DNA from: Burkholderiaceae bacterium 16
GTDB lineage: Bacteria; Pseudomonadota; Gammaproteobacteria; Burkholderiales; Burkholderiaceae
Reading direction: 5' to 3'
Length of the DNA stretch: 64,000 nucleotides
NCBI GenBank assembly: GCA_000955785.1
Contig: JYOD01000071.1
Location: forward strand, 1-64,000
Part shown: positions 25,801 to 33,288 of the stretch, in pieces
Position numbering within the stretch: the stretch's first letter is position 1
How the letters are laid out: every line of letters starts with the position of its first letter
The notes under the pieces: generated by a model
The model's database searches: none
What the model was told of the DNA's origin: nothing
Seen by the model: the letters and a program-made list of their open reading frames with translations, nothing else
Translations under genes and position numbers: made by a program

Positions 25801-28023
25801 ATGGTGACGTCGACTGACCTGACCGGGCAGATTGCCGGCACGCCCGATTCCGGGCTGGTGGAACGCGCCCTGGCGTTCGTGCGCGAGCGTGGCAGCGAGG
25901 CGATGCTGCCCACCGGCGAAACCGTGTTCTCGCATGCCGAGGGCATGCTGCGCATTCTCGACGGTCTGCGCGTCGACGATGCCGCGCGCGCGGCGGCCTG
26001 CCTGTTTGCGCTGGCGGCGTTTGTGTCTGGCAGCGAGGTGGAAATCGAGCCGCTGTTTGGCGAGGAGGTCGCGGGGCTCGTCAAGGGCGTGAGGCAGTTG
26101 TTGCGTATCGGTGCGATCGCGGTGGGCCACAGCGGCGCGCCCGAAACCACCAAGGACGAAATCGCCGCGCGGCAGGAGCAGGTGGAAGCGCTGCGCAAGA
26201 TGCTGCTGGCCTTCGCGCAGGACATCCGCGTGGTGCTGGTGCGGCTGGCCTCGCGCCTGCAGACGCTGCGCTGGCTGGCGCAGACCAAGGCGCAGCCGTT
26301 GCCCGGCGTGGCGCGCGAAACGCTGGACATCTACGCGCCGCTGGCCAACCGGCTCGGGATCTGGCAGATGAAGTGGGAGCTGGAAGACCTGGCCTTCCGC
26401 TTCGAGCAGCCCGACACCTACAAGCGCATCGCGCGCCTGCTTGACGAAAAGCGGATCGAGCGCGAGGGCTATATCGCAAGCGCCATCGCGCGGCTCCAGT
26501 CCGAGCTGGCTTCCGCGGACATCCGCGCCGAAGTGACCGGCCGCCCCAAGCATATCTACAGCATCTGGAAGAAGATGCGTGGCAAGGAACTCGACTTTGC
26601 CGATCTCTACGATGTGCGCGCCTTCCGCGTGATCGTCGACGACATCAAGGATTGCTACACCGTGCTGGGCATCGTGCACCATATCTGGCAGCCGATCCCG
26701 CGCGAGTTCGATGACTATATTTCCCGGCCGAAGTCGAACGGCTACAAGTCGCTGCACACGGTGGTGATCGGCGACGACGGGCGCGCCTTCGAGGTGCAGA
26801 TCCGCACCCAGGAGATGCATCACTTCGCCGAGTACGGCGTGGCCGCGCACTGGCGCTACAAGGAGGCCGGCTCCAAGGGTTACAGCGGGCAGTTCTCGGC
26901 CAGTGAGCGCTACGACGAGAAGATCGCCTGGTTGCGCCAGTTGCTGGCCTGGAAGGACGATGCCGATCATTCCGTGGCGCACGACGAGTCGCCGTGGGAG
27001 CAGCTCAAGCATGCGGCCATCGACGACCACATCTATGTACTGACGCCGCAGGCGCGCGTGGTGGCCTTGCCGCAAGGCGCCACGCCAGTGGATTTTGCGT
27101 ATTACCTGCACACCGATCTTGGCCATCGCTGCCGCGGCGCGCGCGTGGACGGCACCATGGTGCCGCTGAACACGCCGCTCAAGAACGGCCAGACGGTGGA
27201 TATCATCGCTGTCAAGCAGGGCGGGCCGTCGCGAGACTGGCTCAATGCGGAGCTGGGCTACCTGGCCAGCCCGCGCGCGCGGGCCAAGGTACGCGCTTGG
27301 TTCAATGCGCTCGATTCGCAGGAGACCATGTCGCAAGGCCGCGCGCTGATCGACAAGACCCTGCAGCGCGAGGGCAAGACCGCCGTCAACCTGGATGACC
27401 TCGCCACGCGGCTCGGCTTCAAGACGCCGGACGACCTGTTCGCCGCGGTCGCCAAGGATGAATTCAGCCTGCGCCACGTGGAGCAGGCGCTGCGGCACCC
27501 CGAAGGCGAAGCCGCGGTGGTGCAGAGCGAAGAAGAGGCCGTCACCAAGAAGAGCCGCGCCACCAGCGTGGCGCGCGGCGCCAAGAGCGGCGTGCTGGTG
27601 GTAGGCGTGGATTCGCTGATGACGCAGATGTCCAAGTGCTGCAAGCCGGCGCCGCCGGACGAGATCGTAGGCTTCGTCACGCGCGGGCGCGGTGTTTCCA
27701 TCCATCGCCGCACCTGCCACACCTTCGGCCAGCTTTCGGCGCGCGCGCCTGAGCGCGTGATCCAGACCGAGTGGGGCAAGAGGAGCGATGCGGTGTATCC
27801 GGTGGACATTCACGTGGAGGCGATCGACCGGCAAGGGCTGCTGCGCGACATCTCGGAAGTGCTGTCGCGCGAGAAGATCAACGTCACCGGCGTGAAGACG
27901 CTATCGAGCAAAGGCGTTGCCCGGATGCAGTTCACCGCCGAGGTTTCGGAGGCCACGCAACTGCAGCGCGCACTCGGATTGATAGAAGATGTGGTGGGGG
28001 TCTTGCAGGCGAAAAGAAAGTGA
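25801..28023 (+). CDS. relA: RelA-type (p)ppGpp synthetase with degenerate hydrolase domain
   Basis: A 740-residue RelA/SpoT homologue. The N-terminal hydrolase domain (about 1-190) has lost the HD active-site signature: the position usually reading HDVVEDT here reads LFALAAF-like sequence. The synthetase domain is intact with the EFDDYISRPKSNGYKSLH motif from residue 302, of the EXDD type found in synthesis-only RelA. A TGS domain follows near 411, a conserved-cysteine domain (CCKPAPPDE) near 612 and a C-terminal ACT domain near 660-738. It makes ppGpp on stalled ribosomes; breakdown must come from a separate SpoT elsewhere. The tRNA-Val promoter lies within its last codons. Confidence 0.95.
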   Translation: MVTSTDLTGQIAGTPDSGLVERALAFVRERGSEAMLPTGETVFSHAEGMLRILDGLRVDDAARAAACLFALAAFVSGSEVEIEPLFGEEVAGLVKGVRQLLRIGAIAVGHSGAPETTKDEIAARQEQVEALRKMLLAFAQDIRVVLVRLASRLQTLRWLAQTKAQPLPGVARETLDIYAPLANRLGIWQMKWELEDLAFRFEQPDTYKRIARLLDEKRIEREGYIASAIARLQSELASADIRAEVTGRPKHIYSIWKKMRGKELDFADLYDVRAFRVIVDDIKDCYTVLGIVHHIWQPIPREFDDYISRPKSNGYKSLHTVVIGDDGRAFEVQIRTQEMHHFAEYGVAAHWRYKEAGSKGYSGQFSASERYDEKIAWLRQLLAWKDDADHSVAHDESPWEQLKHAAIDDHIYVLTPQARVVALPQGATPVDFAYYLHTDLGHRCRGARVDGTMVPLNTPLKNGQTVDIIAVKQGGPSRDWLNAELGYLASPRARAKVRAWFNALDSQETMSQGRALIDKTLQREGKTAVNLDDLATRLGFKTPDDLFAAVAKDEFSLRHVEQALRHPEGEAAVVQSEEEAVTKKSRATSVARGAKSGVLVVGVDSLMTQMSKCCKPAPPDEIVGFVTRGRGVSIHRRTCHTFGQLSARAPERVIQTEWGKRSDAVYPVDIHVEAIDRQGLLRDISEVLSREKINVTGVKTLSSKGVARMQFTAEVSEATQLQRALGLIEDVVGVLQAKRK

Positions 28024-28032
28024 TGCTATACT
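28003..28032 (+). promoter_or_regulatory. Promoter of the tRNA-Val genes
   Basis: TTGCAG (28003-28008) and TATACT (28027-28032) are 18 bp apart and end 12 bp before the first tRNA-Val. The -35 element sits inside the 3' end of relA. Confidence 0.55.
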
Positions 28033-28044
28033 TTCGTTCTCCGC

Positions 28045-28121
28045 AGGCTCGTAGCTCAGCTGGTTAGAGCACCACCTTGACATGGTGGGGGTCGTTGGTT
28101 CGAGTCCAATCGAGCCTACCA
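28045..28121 (+). tRNA. tRNA-Val(GAC), copy 1
   Basis: A 77-nt cloverleaf: 7-bp acceptor stem AGGCTCG/CGAGCCT, anticodon stem CCACC/GGTGG with loop TTGACAT (anticodon GAC), T-loop TTCGAGT and an encoded ACCA end. An identical copy follows 47 bp later. Confidence 0.97.
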
Positions 28122-28168
28122 ACGCATCAGCAGTAAGAAGTAGTGCAGTGAAGTTCAAGTAGTGCCAT

Positions 28169-28245
28169 AGGCTCGTAGCTCAGCTGGTTAGAGCACCACC
28201 TTGACATGGTGGGGGTCGTTGGTTCGAGTCCAATCGAGCCTACCA
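28169..28245 (+). tRNA. tRNA-Val(GAC), copy 2
   Basis: Identical in sequence to copy 1, with the same encoded CCA. The repeat unit is 124 bp, and the bases after each gene (ACGCAT…AGCAGTAAGAAGTAG) are also similar, so the pair arose by tandem duplication. Confidence 0.97.
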
Positions 28246-28443
28246 ACGCATAGCAGTAAGAAGTAGCAAGCAGTACCGAAGCAGTCCGGTTCAATCCCGA
28301 CAACCTGGAACGGAAAAGGCGCCATGTTCAAGACACCGCGAACTACTACCGCTAATTAGCGACAGTAGTCGAGGTGCGCCTTCGGACCCGGTGGATTGGG
28401 GTTAAATCGAAAAACAACGCAGCCTTGGCTGCGTTTTTTTTCG
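28246..28443 (+). ncRNA. Structured transcript tail or small RNA candidate
   Basis: Nested inverted repeats lie behind the tRNA pair: AAGGCGC (28316-28322)/GCGCCTT (28376-28382), ACTAC (28342-28346)/GTAGT (28365-28369) and CGCT-AATT-AGCG (28350-28361). A rho-independent terminator ends the stretch. It could be a discrete small RNA or just the processed 3' end of the tRNA transcript. Confidence 0.35.
28416..28441 (+). terminator. Terminator of the tRNA-Val transcript
   Basis: A 9-bp stem AACGCAGCC (28416-28424)/GGCTGCGTT (28427-28435) runs into T8. Confidence 0.9.
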
Positions 28444-28613
28444 TCTGTCGCTTCTTGGCTCCCTGATATCCTGCTCGGTCGCCGGTGAGTGCAACCGAGT
28501 GAAATCCCCGCTGCATGGTCCATGCCTGTTGCATGAGCCCGGCGCTATAAGATGCTTTTCATTCGCTTGCCGGAGGCATTGCCCCGGCGGGTGGATTCCT
28601 GATGAGGTGCAAG

Positions 28614-30521
28614 ATGATCGCAATCACGCTGCCGGATGGTTCCCGCCGCGAATTTCCCGGCCCGGTGACGGTTGCCGAAGTGGCGCAGAGCATTGGCTCG
28701 GGCCTGGCCAAGGCCGCTCTGGCCGGGAAGGTGGACGGCCAGATGGTCGATACGAGCTATCTGATCGATCGCGATGCGAGCCTGGCCATCGTCACGGACA
28801 AGGATGCCGACGGCGTCGATGTGATCCGTCACTCGACGGCGCACTTGCTGGCCTACGCCGTCAAGGAGTTGTACCCCGAGGCGCAGGTGACGATCGGCCC
28901 GGTGATCGAGAACGGCTTCTATTACGACTTCGCCTACAAGCGCCCCTTCACGCCCGAGGATCTGGTTGCCATCGAGAAGAAGATGGCCGAGCTTGCCAAG
29001 AAGGACGAGAAGGTGACGCGCGAGGTCTGGAGCCGCGACGAAGCCGTGCAGCTGTTCGAGTCGATGGGCGAGAAGTACAAGGCCGAGATCATTGCCTCGA
29101 TTCCGCAGGATCAGGAGATCGGACTGTACCGCGAAGGCAAGTTCGTCGACCTCTGCCGTGGTCCGCACGTGCCGTCCACGGGCAAGCTCAAGGTCTTCAA
29201 GCTGATGAAGGTGGCCGGCGCCTACTGGCGCGGCGACGCCAAGAACGAGATGCTCCAGCGCATCTACGGTACGGCCTGGGCCAAGAAGGAAGACCAGGAA
29301 GCCTACCTGCACATGCTGGAGGAGGCCGAGAAGCGCGACCACCGCAAGCTGGGCAAGCTGCTTGACCTGTTCCACCTGCAGGAAGAAGCGCCTGGCATGG
29401 TGTTCTGGCATCCCAAGGGTTGGCAGGTGTGGCAGGCGGTGGAGCAGTACATGCGTGGCCGCCTGACGCAGGCTGGCTATGAGGAGGTACGTACGCCGCA
29501 AGTGATGGATCGTTCGCTGTGGGAAAAGTCAGGTCACTGGCAGAACTACAAGGAGAACATGTTTGTCACGGAGTCGGAAAAGCGCGACTACGCGATCAAG
29601 CCGATGAACTGCCCTGGCCATGTGCAGATCTTCAACCATGGCCTGCGCTCCTATCGCGACCTGCCGCTGCGTCTCGCCGAGTTCGGCGCCTGCCATCGCA
29701 ATGAGCCCTCGGGCGCACTGCATGGCCTGATGCGCGTACGCGGTTTTGTGCAGGATGATGCGCACATTTTCTGCACGGAAGAGCAGATCGTGGCGGAGGC
29801 CAAGGCGTTCAACGAGCTGGCATTCTCCGTGTACGACGATTTCGGTTTCAAGGACATCGCGGTCAAGCTGTCGCTGCGTCCTGACCAGCGCGCCGGTTCG
29901 GACGAGGTCTGGGACCATGCCGAGGAAGGCCTGCGGCTGGCGCTGCGCGCCTGCGGCGTGGAGTGGGAAGAACTGCCGGGCGAGGGTGCCTTCTACGGCC
30001 CCAAGGTGGAATACCACATCAAGGACGCGATCGGCCGTTCCTGGCAGTGCGGCACGCTGCAACTGGACCTGGTGCTGCCGGAGCGCCTGGACGCCGAATA
30101 CGTTTCGGAGGACAACTCGCGCAAGCGTCCGGTGATGCTGCATCGGGCTATCCTGGGCTCTTTCGAGCGCTTCCTGGGCATCCTGCTGGAGAATCATGCC
30201 GGCGCGCTGCCCGCCTGGCTGGCGCCGGAGCAGGTGGTGGTGCTGAATATTGCCGATTCCCAGGCGGAATATGCTGAAAACGTCGTGCAACTTCTGCAAA
30301 AACAAGGATTTAGGGCAAAGGCGGATTTGCGTAACGAGAAAATTACGTATAAAATCCGCGAGCATTCCCTTCAGAAGATTCCCTACCTGCTGGTAGTGGG
30401 CGACAAGGAGCGGGATGCCAGTCAAGTGGCCGTGCGTGCCCGTGGCAACGTGGATCTGGGTGTCATGTCCGTCTCCGCGTTTGTGGAGCGTCTGCAACAG
30501 GACGTTTCCAGCAAAGCCTGA
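28614..30521 (+). CDS. thrS: Threonyl-tRNA synthetase
   Basis: A 635-residue class II synthetase with N-terminal TGS domain, editing domain (HSTAHLLAYAV near residue 78, and the paired CRGPH motif near 182), catalytic core with motif 2 (a CHRNEPSG segment) and zinc ligands including the cysteine of MNCPGH, and C-terminal anticodon-binding domain. ATG 28614 is chosen over ATG 28602 because the family starts IxITLPDGS. It heads the translation operon thrS–infC–rpmI–rplT. Confidence 0.98.
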   Translation: MIAITLPDGSRREFPGPVTVAEVAQSIGSGLAKAALAGKVDGQMVDTSYLIDRDASLAIVTDKDADGVDVIRHSTAHLLAYAVKELYPEAQVTIGPVIENGFYYDFAYKRPFTPEDLVAIEKKMAELAKKDEKVTREVWSRDEAVQLFESMGEKYKAEIIASIPQDQEIGLYREGKFVDLCRGPHVPSTGKLKVFKLMKVAGAYWRGDAKNEMLQRIYGTAWAKKEDQEAYLHMLEEAEKRDHRKLGKLLDLFHLQEEAPGMVFWHPKGWQVWQAVEQYMRGRLTQAGYEEVRTPQVMDRSLWEKSGHWQNYKENMFVTESEKRDYAIKPMNCPGHVQIFNHGLRSYRDLPLRLAEFGACHRNEPSGALHGLMRVRGFVQDDAHIFCTEEQIVAEAKAFNELAFSVYDDFGFKDIAVKLSLRPDQRAGSDEVWDHAEEGLRLALRACGVEWEELPGEGAFYGPKVEYHIKDAIGRSWQCGTLQLDLVLPERLDAEYVSEDNSRKRPVMLHRAILGSFERFLGILLENHAGALPAWLAPEQVVVLNIADSQAEYAENVVQLLQKQGFRAKADLRNEKITYKIREHSLQKIPYLLVVGDKERDASQVAVRARGNVDLGVMSVSAFVERLQQDVSSKA

Positions 30522-30566
30522 TGGGATGAGCACGGCTTGTTTTTTGTCTTCTTGAGGTAACGCAAC

Positions 30567-31088
30567 ATCGCTACAGACAAAGGTCATCGCATCAATCGCG
30601 AAATCAGCGCACCCGAATTGCGCCTGGTCGGGGTTGATAATGAGCAGCTCGGCATCGTCAAGTTCATGGACGCGCTTCGCCTGGCTGAGGATAAGGACTT
30701 GGACCTGGTGGAAATCGCTCCGACAGCGGTGCCGCCGGTTGCCCGTATCATGGATTACGGCAAGTTCAAGTACGAGGAAGCCAAGCGCGCGCACGACGCC
30801 AAGCTGAAGCAGAAAATCATCCAGGTCAAGGAAGTCAAGTTCCGGCCGGGTACGGATGATGGCGACTACAACGTCAAGCTGCGCAACTTGAAGCGTTTCC
30901 TTGAAGACGGCGACAAGACCAAGATCACGCTGCGCTTCCGCGGCCGTGAGATGGCGCACCAGGAAATCGGCGCGCGTGTGCTCGAACGCCTGAAGGCGGA
31001 TCTGGAAGAAGTCGGCCAGGTCGAGCAGATGCCGAAGATGGAAGGCCGCCAGATGGTGATGGTGCTGTCTCCCAAGAAGAAGAAGTAA
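30567..31088 (+). CDS. infC: Translation initiation factor IF-3 (ATC start)
   Basis: A 173-residue IF-3: N-terminal domain, linker and C-terminal domain ending in a poly-Lys tail. No ATG, GTG or TTG lies at the expected start. The N-terminal residues ATDKGHRINREISAPELR are only reached from ATC at 30567, preceded by TTGAGGTAA. Rare AUU/AUC starts are the known basis of IF-3 autoregulation, since IF-3 discriminates against such codons. A TTG at 30618 would remove the conserved RINxEI segment. It lies 45 bp after thrS. Confidence 0.93.
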   Translation: MATDKGHRINREISAPELRLVGVDNEQLGIVKFMDALRLAEDKDLDLVEIAPTAVPPVARIMDYGKFKYEEAKRAHDAKLKQKIIQVKEVKFRPGTDDGDYNVKLRNLKRFLEDGDKTKITLRFRGREMAHQEIGARVLERLKADLEEVGQVEQMPKMEGRQMVMVLSPKKKK

Positions 31089-31109
31089 GATTTTTGCGCG
31101 CCGCCGCGG

Positions 31110-31130
31110 CCCGGAGGGGATTCCTCCGGG
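31110..31130 (+). repeat. Hairpin between infC and rpmI
   Basis: CCCGGAGG (31110-31117) pairs with CCTCCGGG (31123-31130). It could be a weak attenuator or the 5' leader structure controlling rpmI–rplT; there is no T run. Ribosomal protein L20 represses this operon in other bacteria, but I cannot identify the L20 site. Confidence 0.4.
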
Positions 31131-31256
31131 CGCGGTGTCGTGCGAAAGCGGCGCAGGTGCCTCCGCGGCATCGCGCAACAATAAGTGGATGCGGGTTTTG
31201 CAAGTGCCGGCGCCAGCTGGCCACCTGCATGCATGTCATAGAAGCTGGAGTTTTTC

Positions 31257-31454
31257 ATGCCGAAGATGAAGACCAAGAAAAGCGCTTCCAAGCGCTTTAC
31301 TGCGCGTCCGAATGGTTCGTTCAAGCGTGGCCAGGCCTTCAAGCGTCACATCTTGACCAAGAAGACCACCAAGAACAAGCGTCAACTGCGCGGCACCCAG
31401 GACGTCCATGAGACGAACCTGAAGTCCGTTCGCGCAATGATGCCTTACGCATAA
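31257..31454 (+). CDS. rpmI: 50S ribosomal protein L35
   Basis: A 65-residue, very basic protein with the family start MPKMKTKKSASKRF and the KRGQAFKRHILTKK core. It lies between infC and rplT, as in most bacteria. Confidence 0.98.
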   Translation: MPKMKTKKSASKRFTARPNGSFKRGQAFKRHILTKKTTKNKRQLRGTQDVHETNLKSVRAMMPYA

Positions 31455-31481
31455 CCCTAACGAAAACGAAAGGAGCATTTC

Positions 31482-31838
31482 ATGCCTCGAGTAAAACGTG
31501 GGGTCACTGCACGGGCCCGTCATAAGAAAGTCATCGTCGCTGCCAAGGGTTACCGCGGCCGTCGTAATAATGTCTACCGTATCGCCAAGCAGGCGGTCAT
31601 GCGCGCTGGCCAGTACGCATACCGCGATCGCCGCAACAAGAAGCGCGTGTTCCGCGCTCTCTGGATTGCGCGTATCAATGCTGCTTCGCGTGAGCATGGC
31701 ATGACCTACAGCGTGTTCATGAACGGTCTGAAGAAGGCCTCGATTGAGCTGGACCGCAAGGTGCTGTCGGACATGGCTATTCATGACAAGCCTGCCTTTG
31801 CCGCCATCGTCAACCAGGTGAAAGCCACCGTTGCCTGA
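31482..31838 (+). CDS. rplT: 50S ribosomal protein L20
   Basis: A 118-residue basic protein with the family signature RVKRGVTARARHKK at the start and KGYRGRRNNVYRIAKQAV near residue 25. An AAAGGAGC ribosome site precedes it. In other bacteria L20 binds its own mRNA and represses the operon. Confidence 0.98.
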   Translation: MPRVKRGVTARARHKKVIVAAKGYRGRRNNVYRIAKQAVMRAGQYAYRDRRNKKRVFRALWIARINAASREHGMTYSVFMNGLKKASIELDRKVLSDMAIHDKPAFAAIVNQVKATVA

Positions 31839-31978
31839 TGCCGGCTCCGGGATGCCGCGCTAGTTCCTGGCGCGGCGCCCCGGGCGCAAGCACCGACCGC
31901 AAGGTCGACAGCATTTCCGCCGAATTTGTCTGAGCAGCGCCCGTCGCTGCAACGGCGATTCAGCCGGACCTGCAGAAA

Positions 31979-32006
31979 CGGGGCTCCTCACCGAGCCCCG
32001 TTTTTA
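31979..32006 (+). terminator. Terminator after rplT
   Basis: An 8-bp stem CGGGGCTC (31979-31986)/GAGCCCCG (31993-32000) is followed by T5. pheST downstream must have its own promoter or read-through transcription. Confidence 0.9.
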
Positions 32007-32186
32007 TTTCGAATGCCGTTTTGCATCGTGCTCTCGTCGTGCCACCGCACGCCGCAAGACGACATCCGAAACGAAGCCCGCGCCGCCCCCGGTGCCGCAC
32101 GGACTCTGCACCCACATCGCACCTAGTGCCAACCCACGCCCGGGCCCTGCGTGACCCGGACGCCAAATTTATCGCCGACCGCCGCC

Positions 32187-33218
32187 ATGTCTCTGGATCC
32201 GGATCAAATCGTCGCCGACGCCCAGGCCGCCTTCGCCGCAGCCAACGACAACGCCACGCTGGAAAACGAAAAAGCCCGCTTTCTCGGCAAGACCGGTGCG
32301 CTCACCGAACTGCTCAAGAGCCTCGGCAAGCTTGACCCGGAAACCCGCAAGAGCGAAGGCGCGCGCATCAACCAGGCCAAGCAGCAGGTCGAGGCCGCGC
32401 TGCAGGCACGCCGCCAGGCACTGGCCGATGCGCTAATGAACGCGCGGCTGGCTGCAGAAGCCATCGATGTGACGCTGCCCGGCAGGGCGGTTGCCCGCGG
32501 CAGCCTGCATCCGGTGATGCGCACATGGGAGCGGGTCGAGCAGATCTTCGGCTCGGTTGGCTTCGACGTGGCCGATGGTCCCGAGATCGAAACCGACTGG
32601 ATGAACTTCACCGCGTTGAACAACCCGGACAACCATCCGGCCCGTTCGATGCAGGATACGTTCTATGTGGACGGCCGCGACAGCGAAGGCAAGTTGCTGC
32701 TGCTGCGTACCCACACCAGCCCGATGCAGGTGCGCTATGCGCGCATGCACGTGGAGAAATACAAGGGCCGCGAGATGCCGCCGATCAAGGTGATCTGCCC
32801 GGGCCGTACTTACCGCGTCGACAGCGATGCCACGCACTCGCCGATGTTCAACCAGGTCGAAGGCCTGTGGATCGGCGAGGACGTGAGCTTTGCCGACCTC
32901 AAGGGCGTGTACACCGACTTCCTGCGCAAGTTCTTCGAGCGCGATGACATCCAGGTGCGTTTCCGCCCCTCGTACTTCCCGTTCACGGAACCATCGGCGG
33001 AAATCGACATGGCTTTCGGCAACGGCAAGTGGCTGGAGATTTCGGGCTCGGGCCAGGTGCATCCCAATGTGCTGCGCAATATGGGCCTGGACCCGGAGCG
33101 CTACATCGGCTTCGCCTTCGGTTCCGGCCTCGAACGCCTGACCATGCTCCGCTACGGCATCAACGACCTGCGCCTGTTCTTCGAAGGCGACGCGCGTTTC
33201 CTGCGCCAGTTCGCCTGA
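32187..33218 (+). CDS. pheS: Phenylalanyl-tRNA synthetase alpha subunit
   Basis: A 343-residue class II catalytic subunit. N-terminal coiled coil (about 1-90), then the aminoacylation core with motif 2 near the RTHTSPMQVR segment and motif 3 GSGLERLTMLRYG near residue 313. The ATG at 32187 starts the conserved MSLDPDQIV; an in-frame extension to 32151 is not needed. No leader peptide rich in Phe is seen upstream. Confidence 0.98.
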   Translation: MSLDPDQIVADAQAAFAAANDNATLENEKARFLGKTGALTELLKSLGKLDPETRKSEGARINQAKQQVEAALQARRQALADALMNARLAAEAIDVTLPGRAVARGSLHPVMRTWERVEQIFGSVGFDVADGPEIETDWMNFTALNNPDNHPARSMQDTFYVDGRDSEGKLLLLRTHTSPMQVRYARMHVEKYKGREMPPIKVICPGRTYRVDSDATHSPMFNQVEGLWIGEDVSFADLKGVYTDFLRKFFERDDIQVRFRPSYFPFTEPSAEIDMAFGNGKWLEISGSGQVHPNVLRNMGLDPERYIGFAFGSGLERLTMLRYGINDLRLFFEGDARFLRQFA

Positions 33219-33288
33219 AGCGCCCGCCGCGCCCGAGCACATCGTCACCGACACCACAGAACAGAATACTTACCGGATCAGAAGCGCC

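Noticed and set aside
28443..28613. T-box leader upstream of thrS
   Set aside because: No T-box sequence or specifier loop was visible, and T-boxes are typical of Gram-positive bacteria.
31089..31256. Riboswitch or L20-binding leader between infC and rpmI
   Set aside because: A hairpin exists but no known riboswitch core or L20 mimic could be identified by eye.
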